From positions 1 through 64,000 of the forward strand of contig JAJYIU010000004.1 of assembly GCA_021789895.1 (NCBI GenBank): DNA of 64,000 bases. The letters are read 5' to 3'. The position numbers and the translations under genes were made by a program. This document shows, in pieces, positions 6,891 to 16,368 of the stretch (position 1 is the first letter of the stretch; each line of letters opens with the position of its first letter). The notes beneath the pieces are model-generated. The model saw only the letters and a program-made list of their open reading frames with translations. It was not told the DNA's origin and did not search any database. Origin of the DNA: Acidobacteriota bacterium (lineage in GTDB: Bacteria > Acidobacteriota > Terriglobia > Terriglobales > SCQP01).

Positions 6891-9800
6891 TCAAGGCTGC
6901 GCGCTCGCGGTTATCGCGGGCAGGCCGGCGCGCAGGCGAATGGCATTCAAGGCCGGCAGCCCGCGCTTGACGATCGCCTGCCAGGCGGCGGTATTGCGCG
7001 CCAGCAGGCGGCGGGCGCGCTGCCAGGCGGCCAACTGCTGCGCGGTGGGGGCGCGGTCGGCGCTGTTGATCGCAAACTCGATTTGCTGCAGCAGTCCGTT
7101 GGTGTAACTCAGGCTGGAAAAATCGGCAGCCGGTCCGCCCTCGCCGGAAAAATCGGGGCCCAGCCGCGCCGGGGCGGGCCCGAGCAGCGATGCCAGTTGC
7201 GCGCGCAGCCGCCGCGCCGCTGCCTGGCTGGGCGCGGCGGCGCCGGTCGAGGCCGGCTTCGCCGGCGATGGCGCCAGCCGCTTGGCCAGCGCGCGGGCCT
7301 GCTTTAGCATCGCGCCGGCGCGGGCCGACGCCGTCTGCACCGCCATCGCCAACTGGAATTGCCGTGCGAGCGCGGCCGGGGACACATGCACCCGGGGATC
7401 CATTTTGAGCACCAGCGGGCGGCGGTATTTTTTACCGCCCGCGGTGAGGGTGACGGTGTAGCGTCCGGGAAGGGCCCAGGGGCCGCCGCCGCCGAAGAAG
7501 GCGGCATAGAAGGCGAAACGCCCGGCAGGCGCGGGGGCGGCATAGTGCAGGTCCCAAACCCAGCGGTGCATGCCGGCGGCGGCGGAAAGCGCCGGCGCGG
7601 GGTGAATCCAGTACATCGGAATATCGAGCGCGCGCGGGTTGACGGGGTGATGGCGCTGGGCGCTGGAGTAGCGGCGCACCAGGCGGCCGGAGGCGTCGCG
7701 AATGGAGAGCGTGACCGGGCCGGCGGGCGCGCGGGCAAGGAAATAATCCAGTTGCGCGCCGTTGGGCGCGGGCGCGCCGGCGGGGGTTTCCGGCGGCAGC
7801 GGAGTGCCTTTTTCATTGCCCGGGCGAACCCGCCAGGCCGGCGCCGGGGAAAACAGGAACGCCGCCTCGGCCGCGGGGCTGGGGCGCCTGGCGCGCAGCC
7901 GGCGCGCCAGCGTGCGCAGCGGCGCGATATCGTCCATCACCCAGATCGAGCGGCCGTGCGTGGCCGCCACCAGCGCGTGGCCGCGCACCAGCAGCTCGCG
8001 CACCGAGCTGACCGGCAGGTTGCGCTGCAGCGATTGCCAATGATTGCCGGCATCGAAGGAAACATAGACGCCCAGCTCGGTGCCGGCGTAAAGCAGGCCG
8101 GGAACGCGCGGGTCTTCCGTGATGGCGTTGAGATAGGCGCCGGCGGGAATGCCGGCGGTGATTTTTTGCCAACTGCGCCCGCCATCGCGGGTGCGGTAGA
8201 GATAGGGCGCCAAGTCGTCCAGCCGGTGCCGGTCCACGGCGGCATAGGCGGTGGCGGCGGAATAGTGCGAGGCGGCGATTTCAGTGACCTTGCTCCAGGC
8301 GGCCAGCGCCGGCGGGGTGACATTGCGCCAGCTTTTGCCGCCGTCGCGGGTGAGTTGGATGTTGCCGTCGTCGGTGCCGACCCAGACCGTCGCCGCTGCC
8401 AGCGGCGAAGGAGCGATCGAGTAGATGACGCCTTTGCGGGGCCCGCCCCAGCCGTCGCGGGCCGTGGTGGAATCGAGGTTGGGCGGCACGCCGGGATGCG
8501 AACGGGTGAGATCGGGGCTGATGCGGCGCCAGGTGTTCCCGCCGTCGGCGGTCAGGAATAGATATTGGTTGGCGAAATAGAGGTCATGCGGGTTGGCGGG
8601 CGAAAATGCCAGCGGCAGGGTCCAATCGTGGCGGAAAGCGTGCGGCCGCCCGAGCAGCGGCGAGACGTTGGCCGCTTCGCCGGTGCGTTGGTTATAGCGG
8701 GTCACGCCGCCGCCGAACAGGATATTGGGATCGAGCGGATCGGGAAGCACCATATCGCTTTCGCCGCCCGCGCCGATGGGATGCCAGTCGCGGTTGCCGA
8801 TCTTGCCGTAAATGCTGCCGGCGGCGACCGCGATCGCGCCGCTATCCTGCTGCGCGCCGTAAACCCAGAAGGGGAAGCGATGGTCGGCGGCGAGGTGATA
8901 GAGCTGGGCGGTGGGCTGGTTGTACCACGAGCTCCAGGTGCGGCCGCCGTTGAGCGAAATCACCACGCCCTGGTCGCTGGAGAGGATGATGCGGCGGGGA
9001 TGATGCGGAGCGATCCAGACGCTGTGGTAATCGTCGCCGCCGGGCGCGCCTTTGATCGCGGTGAAGCTTTTGCCGCCATCGCGGGAGCGATAGGTGGAGG
9101 TGTTGGCGATATAGACGACGTTGGCGTTTTGCGGGTCCACGGTAACTCCGCCGAAGTACCAGCCGCGTCCCCAGATGCGGGCCTCCCGGTCGTCGAGTGA
9201 AAAATGATCGCCGCCGTCGTCGGAGCGGTACAGGCCGCCGCGGCGGGCGTCCACCAGCGCGTACACCCGGCGGGGGTCGCTGGGCGCAACCGCGATGCCG
9301 ATCCGCCCCAGCCCGGCGCGCGGCAGGCCGCGCGTGAGCCGCTGCCAGCTTTGCCCCCCGTCGCGCGAGCGGTAAAGCCCGCTGCCCGGCCCGTTGCTGG
9401 GCGGATACACGTTCCAGGGCGGCCGCCGGGTCTGCCACAAGGCTGCAAAGATGGTTTGCCAATGGCCCGGCTCGAAGGCCAGCGCGATGGCGCCGGTCGA
9501 GGGGCCGTGGTAGAGAATTTTTTGCCAGGTGCGGCCGCCGTCGCGCGTTTCGAAGACGCCGCGTTCAGCGTTGGCGGCGTAGGCATCGCCGAGGGCCGCC
9601 ACATAGACCCGATTGGGATCGGTCGGCCAGACCAGTATGGCGCCGATATGGCGGGTGCCGGCGAGGCCGATATGCCGCCAGCTGCGGCCGCCGTCGGTGG
9701 ATTTCCAGACGCCGTCGCCGTAGCTCATGTCCGAGCGCAGATCGGATTCCCCCGTGCCGGCGTAAATGATTTGAGGGTTCGACGGCGCCACCGCCAGCGC

Positions 9801-10106
9801 GCCGATCGAGGCGATCGGGGCGGAATCGAAGATGGGCTTCCAGGTATTGCCGGCGTCGGTGGTTTTCCAGATGCCGCCGTCAACCGCGCCGAAGTAGTAG
9901 CGCCCGGGATGTCCCGGCACTCCCACGGCGGTCACCGAGCGTCCGCCGCGAAACGGGCCGATCAGCCGCCAGCGCAAAGGGGCCAGCAACCCGGCCGGCT
10001 CTTGGGAAAGCGCCGGCAGGGCAATGAGCAGGACGGCCAGGCCGATGCGGCATAGAAAACGATTGCGATCTTTCACGCGGCCCTCTCCAAAGGACATTTT
10101 GGGCAA
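6891..10106 (-). CDS. Large secreted BNR/Vps10-type beta-propeller protein
   Basis: A 1071-residue protein with a signal sequence (FLCRIGLAVLLIALPALSQE). About eleven BNR/Asp-box motifs follow, such as KTTDAGNTW, KSTDGGRSW, ETRDGGRTW, RSRDGGQSW, RSRDGGKSF, TADGGNTW, TRDGGKSW and RTRDGGRSW, filling residues about 40-680 as two propeller-like units. The last 390 residues hold a beta-sandwich (PAGPVTLSIRDASGRLVRRY) and an Ala/Arg-rich helical tail. The family is annotated as glycosyl hydrolase/sortilin-like and is abundant in Acidobacteria, but the sialidase catalytic residues are not evident, so enzymatic activity is uncertain. Start ATG 10106 (ATG 10097 is an alternative). Confidence 0.85.
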   Translation of the reverse strand: MPKMSFGEGRVKDRNRFLCRIGLAVLLIALPALSQEPAGLLAPLRWRLIGPFRGGRSVTAVGVPGHPGRYYFGAVDGGIWKTTDAGNTWKPIFDSAPIASIGALAVAPSNPQIIYAGTGESDLRSDMSYGDGVWKSTDGGRSWRHIGLAGTRHIGAILVWPTDPNRVYVAALGDAYAANAERGVFETRDGGRTWQKILYHGPSTGAIALAFEPGHWQTIFAALWQTRRPPWNVYPPSNGPGSGLYRSRDGGQSWQRLTRGLPRAGLGRIGIAVAPSDPRRVYALVDARRGGLYRSDDGGDHFSLDDREARIWGRGWYFGGVTVDPQNANVVYIANTSTYRSRDGGKSFTAIKGAPGGDDYHSVWIAPHHPRRIILSSDQGVVISLNGGRTWSSWYNQPTAQLYHLAADHRFPFWVYGAQQDSGAIAVAAGSIYGKIGNRDWHPIGAGGESDMVLPDPLDPNILFGGGVTRYNQRTGEAANVSPLLGRPHAFRHDWTLPLAFSPANPHDLYFANQYLFLTADGGNTWRRISPDLTRSHPGVPPNLDSTTARDGWGGPRKGVIYSIAPSPLAAATVWVGTDDGNIQLTRDGGKSWRNVTPPALAAWSKVTEIAASHYSAATAYAAVDRHRLDDLAPYLYRTRDGGRSWQKITAGIPAGAYLNAITEDPRVPGLLYAGTELGVYVSFDAGNHWQSLQRNLPVSSVRELLVRGHALVAATHGRSIWVMDDIAPLRTLARRLRARRPSPAAEAAFLFSPAPAWRVRPGNEKGTPLPPETPAGAPAPNGAQLDYFLARAPAGPVTLSIRDASGRLVRRYSSAQRHHPVNPRALDIPMYWIHPAPALSAAAGMHRWVWDLHYAAPAPAGRFAFYAAFFGGGGPWALPGRYTVTLTAGGKKYRRPLVLKMDPRVHVSPAALARQFQLAMAVQTASARAGAMLKQARALAKRLAPSPAKPASTGAAAPSQAAARRLRAQLASLLGPAPARLGPDFSGEGGPAADFSSLSYTNGLLQQIEFAINSADRAPTAQQLAAWQRARRLLARNTAAWQAIVKRGLPALNAIRLRAGLPAITASAQP

Positions 10107-10180
10107 AAGCGTAGCATATACCGGAGCGGCGCGGATGGGCGGCGGGTAACGGCGGCGCAGGGCCGGGAGCCGCTATCGGT

Positions 10181-11929
10181 TTAGCTGCGGCCGCCGCGCA
10201 GCCCTTGCGCGCGGCGAAGGTCGAGCGGAGGGCCGGCGCGGATTTTGCGGTACAGCATCACATGGACAGCATAGAATCTGCGTTCGCCCATGAAGATATA
10301 GTCCGGCAGCGGCTGATTGTCGAAGTAGAGGAATGGTTGCGGCAGGCGCTGCGCCCAGGCGGGAGACTTGTCGTCGAGCACCATGGCGAACCAGAGCCGC
10401 GAGCCGGTTGGCAGGCGGCGCAGTTGCGCCACCGCCCGCCGCATCGCCCGCTCGCCGATACCGCGCTTCCGCAGCAGGCGGGCCGGATTCGCGCTGGCGG
10501 GGTAAAGCAGGCTGCGGGCGAGCTCTTCGCGGTGATCGCGGTAGAAATAGTAATCCAGGAACATGGCGCCGCCGGGCTGATAGGCGAGGATGCGGTCGCC
10601 CGGGCGATAGTGCGCCTGCAAATACCGGCTGGCCTGACGCCAGGGAGGAACCAGATGATGGTAATAGGAAACGTCGGCCGCCGCCTGCATGCCGAGCAAC
10701 AGGGCCAGCGCGACCGGCAGCGCCAGCCGCGGCCGCAGCGACTGCAGCCCGCAGGCCGCCAGCAGCGCCCAGGGAACCAGGCAGGGCAGCAGATAGCGGT
10801 TGATGAACATCGGCTCCCATAAATAAGAGCCGGCATAAACGAGCGCAATCGGCAGCCAGAGCCAGAGCGCGAGCAGCAGCGTAGCGCGGCGCGCATTCCA
10901 GCCGCCGGCAGCCGCTCCGGTTTCCGGCGGCGGCGCTGCGATAGCTGCCGGGGCCGCGTTCCGCCGCCGCAATCCTGCCCACAGGCCCAAAACCGCCAGC
11001 GCCAGCCACACCCATGCGAGCGGCCACAGCAGGGCCACGGTATGCGCGCCTTCGCCTGCCATGGCCTGGAGCAGGCCCGTGATCTGCCCGAAATTGGGCG
11101 CCGGCACCCAGGCGATCTGCCCGCGGTTGCGCAGCAGCACAAAGGCCAGCAGCGGCGAGACCAGCAGCAGAATTGCGCCCAGGCTGAGCCAAAATCCTTT
11201 GCCGGCGGGCCGGCGCCCGCGTTCGAGCAGCCGCCAGAGCCACTGCATCAGCAAAAATATGCCGGCAAAAAACTGGGCGTACACCGCTGCCGCCGCCAGC
11301 ACCGTATAGAAGGCCCAGCCCCGGGCCTGTCGCTCCGGCGGGGCCTCGCCGGCGCGCAGGAATTGCAATGCGGCGGCGGTAACCAGCAGCAGGTACAGGC
11401 TATAGGAACGGGCATCCTGCGAATAGCGCAAGGCCAGAATGTTCGGAGCCAGCAGCAACGCCGCCATCAAGCCGGCGCGGGCGTTATAGAGCCGCCGCCC
11501 GAGCGCAAACAACACTGGAAACTCAGCCAGGCCCAACCCCACCGAGAGCAGCCGCACGGCCGGCTCGGTGCGCGCCCAAGCCGGAAACCATGCCGCCAGC
11601 GCCGCCATCCAGCCGCGCAGCAGCAGGTAGTAGAGCGACATGTTGGCCTCGCGATGCGAGAGGACGGCGAAGAAGTCGCGCCAATGCATCCGCGCAATCA
11701 GCACGCTGGCGCATTCGTCATAGATCAAATTCTGACGGCTGAGGCCGAAAAGCCGGGGTGCGGCGGCGAGCGCGATAATGCCGGCCAGCGCCAGCACGGC
11801 GCGATGCGCCTCGCCTCGCTTGCGCACGACCGGCGGCGGGCCTGGCGCAGCCTCCAGAAAACGGTGGCTACCGCCGTTGCCGGCCTGAGTGCGCGGCTCG
11901 GCGGCCGCGGATTCGCCAAGCAGTTCCAT
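10181..11929 (-). CDS. GT39/ArnT-like membrane glycosyltransferase
   Basis: A 582-residue multi-pass protein. After a polar N-terminus of about 40 residues there are about ten hydrophobic segments. The first extracytoplasmic loop holds NLIYDECASVLIARM, with the acidic pair typical of GT-C enzymes, and later RYSQDARSYSLYLLLVTAAA, a common motif of the PMT_2/GT39 family. A soluble C-terminal part of about 150 residues follows (LQAHYRPGDRILAY). Such enzymes transfer a sugar from a polyprenyl-phosphate donor to lipids or proteins on the outer face of the inner membrane. Donor and acceptor are unknown. No obvious ribosome site precedes ATG 11929. Confidence 0.82.
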   Translation of the reverse strand: MELLGESAAAEPRTQAGNGGSHRFLEAAPGPPPVVRKRGEAHRAVLALAGIIALAAAPRLFGLSRQNLIYDECASVLIARMHWRDFFAVLSHREANMSLYYLLLRGWMAALAAWFPAWARTEPAVRLLSVGLGLAEFPVLFALGRRLYNARAGLMAALLLAPNILALRYSQDARSYSLYLLLVTAAALQFLRAGEAPPERQARGWAFYTVLAAAAVYAQFFAGIFLLMQWLWRLLERGRRPAGKGFWLSLGAILLLVSPLLAFVLLRNRGQIAWVPAPNFGQITGLLQAMAGEGAHTVALLWPLAWVWLALAVLGLWAGLRRRNAAPAAIAAPPPETGAAAGGWNARRATLLLALWLWLPIALVYAGSYLWEPMFINRYLLPCLVPWALLAACGLQSLRPRLALPVALALLLGMQAAADVSYYHHLVPPWRQASRYLQAHYRPGDRILAYQPGGAMFLDYYFYRDHREELARSLLYPASANPARLLRKRGIGERAMRRAVAQLRRLPTGSRLWFAMVLDDKSPAWAQRLPQPFLYFDNQPLPDYIFMGERRFYAVHVMLYRKIRAGPPLDLRRAQGLRGGRS

Positions 11930-11959
11930 CGGAAAGCCGATTTCAGGATACGGGAAAAA

Positions 11960-11989
11960 CGCAAGGAGGGCCTTGCGGCCCTCCTTGCG
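11960..11989 (-). terminator. Rho-independent terminator after the pilin gene
   Basis: A perfect 13-bp stem (CGCAAGGAGGGCC / GGCCCTCCTTGCG) with a TTGC loop. On the minus strand it is followed by GTTTTTCCCG, giving a short U run. It lies 50 bases past the pilin stop and before the GT39 gene. Confidence 0.85.
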
Positions 11990-12038
11990 TGACCTCCGCC
12001 TGAACTTCGGACAGAGTAATGGTTTAACGTGCCGCCGG

Positions 12039-12530
12039 TTAGCCGATCAGCGAATTGGTGCTGGTGGCTGGCGCACCGTCGTTGTAGCGGATTTCGCTGG
12101 TCTGATCGGTGTAGAAGTAGCGCGTGGCCACTCCGGCCACCGGGTTGGCGGTAATGTTGTAAATGGTAGTCGGGGTGCCCGCCGTCGGCGCGTAGGTGTA
12201 GTCATAACCTTGATACGGCGTGCTGGAACTGGCATTGCCCAGATCCGCGTTGATCAGGTTCGCCGACGTGCTGGTGGGCGCGGCGGTGGAACCGGCCGCC
12301 CCGGCGAGGTTGGTCAAACTGGCACTGTAGCCGACGCTCGGGAATTCGCTGGCGTAGGCGGTTTCGGCGGTGTTGATGGTGCGCAAATTCGCGACCGCCG
12401 CGGTCGCGTTGGCCAACTGTTTGACCTGCAACAGCCGCGGGATTGCGATGGCGGCAATGATCAGAATGATCGTTACCACAATCAGCAGCTCAATCAGCGA
12501 AAAGCCCCGGCTGCGTTTTCTGGTTTTCAT
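12039..12530 (-). CDS. pilA: Type IVa major prepilin (PilA-like)
   Basis: A 163-residue prepilin. The leader MKTRKRSRG is followed by the cleavage-site and helix start FSLIELLIVVTIILIIAAIA (cleavage after Gly, Phe+1, Glu+5), the class IVa signature. The rest is a Ser/Thr/Ala-rich globular domain with no obvious Cys pair (TYAPTAGTPTTIYNIT, RYFYTDQTSEIRYNDG). AGGAAGGA lies about 8 bases before ATG 12530. It is monocistronic: own sigma-54-type promoter upstream and a strong terminator downstream. The assembly genes (pilB, pilC, pilD) are not in the window. It could serve as a motility, adhesion or secretion pseudopilus subunit. Confidence 0.93.
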   Translation of the reverse strand: MKTRKRSRGFSLIELLIVVTIILIIAAIAIPRLLQVKQLANATAAVANLRTINTAETAYASEFPSVGYSASLTNLAGAAGSTAAPTSTSANLINADLGNASSSTPYQGYDYTYAPTAGTPTTIYNITANPVAGVATRYFYTDQTSEIRYNDGAPATSTNSLIG

Positions 12531-12622
12531 ATCGAAAAAATCCTTCCTGCTGCCAAAGATTGAACGGTTGCCCGTTCCCGCTGCCATCCGGGACTGAATC
12601 CGGCGAGGCGCACATGAGAAGG

Positions 12623-12637
12623 GCAATCCAGGTGCCA
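12623..12637 (-). promoter_or_regulatory. Sigma-54 (-24/-12) promoter of the pilin gene
   Basis: On the minus strand TGGCAC (12637-12632), five bases, TTGC (12626-12623) matches the RpoN consensus, with exactly ten bases between the GG and GC doublets. It predicts a transcript start near 12611 and a leader of about 80 bases to the pilin ATG. Many pilA genes are RpoN/PilR-dependent. Confidence 0.8.
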
Positions 12638-12935
12638 AGCTGCCAGGGTTGGCGAAGGGTTCCGCTCGAATCCAGCTAACCTGCTTGATTCATTATAGTT
12701 GCCATTTCGGCGCTGGTATAGCCGGCCAGGCTGGCTAGCGGCGGAAAACGTCGTTCTGACGTTTTTCGGCAGCCCCGATGGACACAAAATGTCACTTTTG
12801 CGGCTCGGCCGCTTTTGAGCCGCAGTTTACTGTTTGGTTACCACGGGGTTGAATTGAGGAGAATCCGCAAACCCCCGCATCATACACTTTAGCTTGGCTG
12901 AAACCGGGGTCATGGTAGCGAGTGGAGGCAGCAAA

Positions 12936-13787
12936 ATGCGTGATCTGTCGCGGCGCAATTCAGGACTTTGGCGGCAATTGGCGATTTTGGCCGGAATGGC
13001 CGTAGGGTCCGGCCTGCTGCTGGGGCTGTATGGGCAAAGCGTTCCGGCGCCGGCGGTCGCCGATCTTTCGCCCTCGGGCGCGGTGACGCGGGTCATTGTT
13101 CCGGCGCCTCAATCTGGCACGGCAAGCTTACCGGCGGCTCAAACCAGCGCTCCGCCCCCCCTGGCAGCGCCGCCATCGAACCCTGTGGCGGGTACGCCCA
13201 TGCGGCCGCGCCTCGAACGACGCAGGCCGGCGCAGGGCCTGGTGCTGCCGGCGGGCACTCCAATTCCCTTCCGGCTGGAAATGCCGCTTTCGACCCAGGA
13301 CGACCGTGCCGGCGGCAGTTTTGCCGGCCGTGTGACACGCGACATTTACTTGAACCGCCGCCTGGTGATACCCGAAGGCAGCATTCTTGAAGGACGCATC
13401 CTGCGCGTGCACGATCAATCGCCGCTGCACGGACGTTCGGAAATGATGCTCAATCCGGATTTTCTGCGCCTTCCGGGCGGGCAGACCTATGTGCTGAGCG
13501 CCGAGATCATGCCGGGGCAAAATCTGCATGGGGCGCAAGTTGGTGCCGAAGGCGCGATTACCGGCCGGCGCGGTCCAACCCACGCCGACAAGCATCACGC
13601 AATCGAGAGCGGCGGCGCGGGATTGGTGACGGGAGCGCTGCTGGCGGGCGGCGAAGGCGCGCTGATCGGCACCGGAGTCGGCGCCGCGGCAGTCGGCGGC
13701 TGGTATCTGTTTCATACCCGTCATCTGAATCTGCCGGCGGGCACGCGGTTGGTCATTCGCCTGGATCGCGGCGTACAACTGAAATAA
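12936..13787 (+). CDS. Secreted/membrane-anchored protein with glycine-zipper segment, paralogue of the BON lipoprotein at 27322
   Basis: ATG 12936 is chosen because GGAGG lies 7 bases upstream, giving 283 residues. A hydrophobic N-terminal segment (LAILAGMAVGSGLLLGLYG) acts as signal or anchor. A Pro/Ala-rich linker follows, then a beta-rich domain (LPAGTPIPFRLEMPLSTQ, DRAGGSFAGRV, NRRLVIPEGSILEGRIL, HGRSEMML). Near the end is a Gly/Ala-rich helical pair (GLVTGALLAGGEGALIGTG) and a closing LPAGTRLVIRLDRGVQ. The same order of motifs occurs in the protein at 27322-28206. The role is unknown; a periplasmic or outer-membrane location is likely. Confidence 0.75.
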   Translation: MRDLSRRNSGLWRQLAILAGMAVGSGLLLGLYGQSVPAPAVADLSPSGAVTRVIVPAPQSGTASLPAAQTSAPPPLAAPPSNPVAGTPMRPRLERRRPAQGLVLPAGTPIPFRLEMPLSTQDDRAGGSFAGRVTRDIYLNRRLVIPEGSILEGRILRVHDQSPLHGRSEMMLNPDFLRLPGGQTYVLSAEIMPGQNLHGAQVGAEGAITGRRGPTHADKHHAIESGGAGLVTGALLAGGEGALIGTGVGAAAVGGWYLFHTRHLNLPAGTRLVIRLDRGVQLK

Positions 13788-13885
13788 GGTGGGGAAGGTT
13801 AAAACTGAAGCCTTGCATGCGTAGATATGGCTTTTCGAGATCGCAACTTGCGATAGCTACCATAATTTCCGCTCTGCGGTGGCAA

Positions 13886-13915
13886 TGTGGCGGCAATTTA
13901 TAATTTGCCGCCACA
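13886..13915. repeat. Inverted repeat with 11-bp arms between two co-oriented genes
   Basis: TGTGGCGGCAA (13886-13896) and TTGCCGCCACA (13905-13915) are perfect inverse complements around the AT-only spacer TTTATAAT. There is no T run on either side, so it is not a standard terminator. It lies 98 bases after one stop and 125 bases before the next start; operator or processing hairpin are both possible. Confidence 0.6.
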
Positions 13916-14040
13916 CGGAATGCATAGAGCTGAATAGACTTAAGCCGTGTGTGGCGGCAGCGCAAGCAAAACTGCCAGGGCGGCGATGCGTTGGGGAAGG
14001 AACCAAATCCGGCAAACAACGTTTACAATCTTTCTCCGGC

Positions 14041-15660
14041 ATGCCATTTGAGAGCCAACCCTTGTCGCCCGCCAGAATCCGCATTGCGCTGGCGCTGATT
14101 GCGCTCGCCGCCTGCCTGGCGGTGCAAACCGGCAATTTCGGCAGTTATGACACTATGCGGCGCTTTCAAGTGACGCATTGGCTCTGGCAGCCGGCGCCCC
14201 AGGTCGCGCCGCGGGATGCGCCGGATTTCGGCCAGATCGGCCGGGGCGGGAAGCGCTATGCCTGGTATGGCATCGGGCAGAGCCTGCTGATGCTGCCGGC
14301 GGATGTAGCCGTAACCAGCTTCACCCCCCGGAGCGTTCATCGCTCCGCGCATTTTCAGCAATGGCGCGTCCTGGCCGTCGCCCTGCTCACCTTTCCCTGG
14401 CTGGACAGCTTGAGCGTTCTGCTCGCGTTTGAGCTGCTGATGGAATTGGAATTCGAGCCCCCGCTGGCGGCGCTGGGCGCGTTGACGCTGCTGTTTTCGA
14501 CTTCGTTTCTGCATTACGCGCAGGTGCACCAGGAAAACAATCAAATCCTGCTCTGTGCCTTGGCCGCGTATTGGGGCGTGCTTCGCTGGCGCAGAACCGG
14601 CCGCCGCTTCGCCCTGATCGCCGGCGCCGCCGCGCTCGGGTTTTCCATACTCATCCGGCTGCCCGACCTGGCGATCGTCGCCGCGGTGCTGCTGTTCGGC
14701 GCCGCGGCCCTGCGCGCCGCGCGGCGCGGCCCCGGCCCCCCGCTCCGACTCCATGCTGGCTGGAATTACTGGGGTATCATGCTCGGGTTTTGCGGTTTGG
14801 GGCTGGCGGGTGACCGCCTCTATCAGTGGTATCGGTTCGGCTCGCCCTTCACGCTGTACACCCCGATGCCGGTGGCTTACATGCAACGGGTGTTGCACCT
14901 GCATCTGCCCGCGGGCTATCCCTTCAACTATCCGCTCGGGTGGGGGGTGTACGGCGCTTTATTTTCTTTCAACAAAAGCATCTTCGTCTTCGATCCGCTG
15001 CTTTTGCTGACGCTCGGGGTGGTGCTCTGGCGCTGGAAAGCGCTCGATCAATTGCCGCGGTTGTACCTGCTCTCGCTGGCGCTGATGCTGGCGGCAACGA
15101 TTCTGGGCTATGCCCGGTTTGCGGATTGGTCCGGGAACAGCGCCTGGGGCGACCGTTTTACCACCGTGCCGGTGGATCTGCTGGCGATGCTCGCCGTACC
15201 CCTGCTGTTGCGCTATCGCGGCGCCCGGGGGCCGCGCGAATTCCGCTGGCCGGCGCTGGCGCTGGTGAGCGCGGCCACGCTGATGCAGATGATCTCGCTG
15301 CCGCTGCGCGACAACGTCGAGCTGGTGCAGCTCGCAACGGGGCCCTTCGGCGTTTTTTTTATTCCGGCGCGGCGGGTGGCGAACCTGATCGCGATCGCCT
15401 GCGCTCGCGGGCCCGCCTCGGGGCCGGCCGGCGCTTTCCCGCATTCGGGCTTGCCGGCAATCAATCTGCTGCCGGCCTGGCTGCAAACTATGGGCGCGCG
15501 GGGGTTGGTGGCTCCGGCCTGGACGCTCTGGGCGCTGTGCGCGGCGTTCGCGCTAAGCCTGGCATTCGGGCTGGCTCGCCGCGCCTGCGCCGCCGCCCTG
15601 GCCGCGGCCCCGGCCGAGCTCCGTTCTTCGCTGGCGGCGCAGGCTTCGAGCCGGGCTTAG
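14041..15660 (+). CDS. Multi-pass membrane protein, possible GT-C-type transferase
   Basis: ATG 14041 gives 539 residues. A first transmembrane helix (RIRIALALIALAACLAV) is followed by an extracytoplasmic loop with GNFGSYDTMRRFQVTHWLW and RYAWYGIGQSLLMLPADV, then about nine more hydrophobic segments. The helix-loop-helix layout with an acidic residue in the first loop resembles GT-C glycosyltransferases, but no catalytic motif is certain, so the family is not assigned. Its stop is 2 bases from the stop of the convergent pgsA. The 250 bases before it are AT-richer and hold a strong inverted repeat (13886-13915). Confidence 0.6.
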   Translation: MPFESQPLSPARIRIALALIALAACLAVQTGNFGSYDTMRRFQVTHWLWQPAPQVAPRDAPDFGQIGRGGKRYAWYGIGQSLLMLPADVAVTSFTPRSVHRSAHFQQWRVLAVALLTFPWLDSLSVLLAFELLMELEFEPPLAALGALTLLFSTSFLHYAQVHQENNQILLCALAAYWGVLRWRRTGRRFALIAGAAALGFSILIRLPDLAIVAAVLLFGAAALRAARRGPGPPLRLHAGWNYWGIMLGFCGLGLAGDRLYQWYRFGSPFTLYTPMPVAYMQRVLHLHLPAGYPFNYPLGWGVYGALFSFNKSIFVFDPLLLLTLGVVLWRWKALDQLPRLYLLSLALMLAATILGYARFADWSGNSAWGDRFTTVPVDLLAMLAVPLLLRYRGARGPREFRWPALALVSAATLMQMISLPLRDNVELVQLATGPFGVFFIPARRVANLIAIACARGPASGPAGAFPHSGLPAINLLPAWLQTMGARGLVAPAWTLWALCAAFALSLAFGLARRACAAALAAAPAELRSSLAAQASSRA

Positions 15661-15662
15661 GC

Positions 15663-16286
<624 letters not shown>

Positions 16287-16368
16287 GCCGGCCTCAAGCC
16301 CCCAGCTTGCATGAATTGGGGCAGCGGAGCAAGCGTAGCCGCGCAGGCGATGGTTCGCCGCGCCTGGG

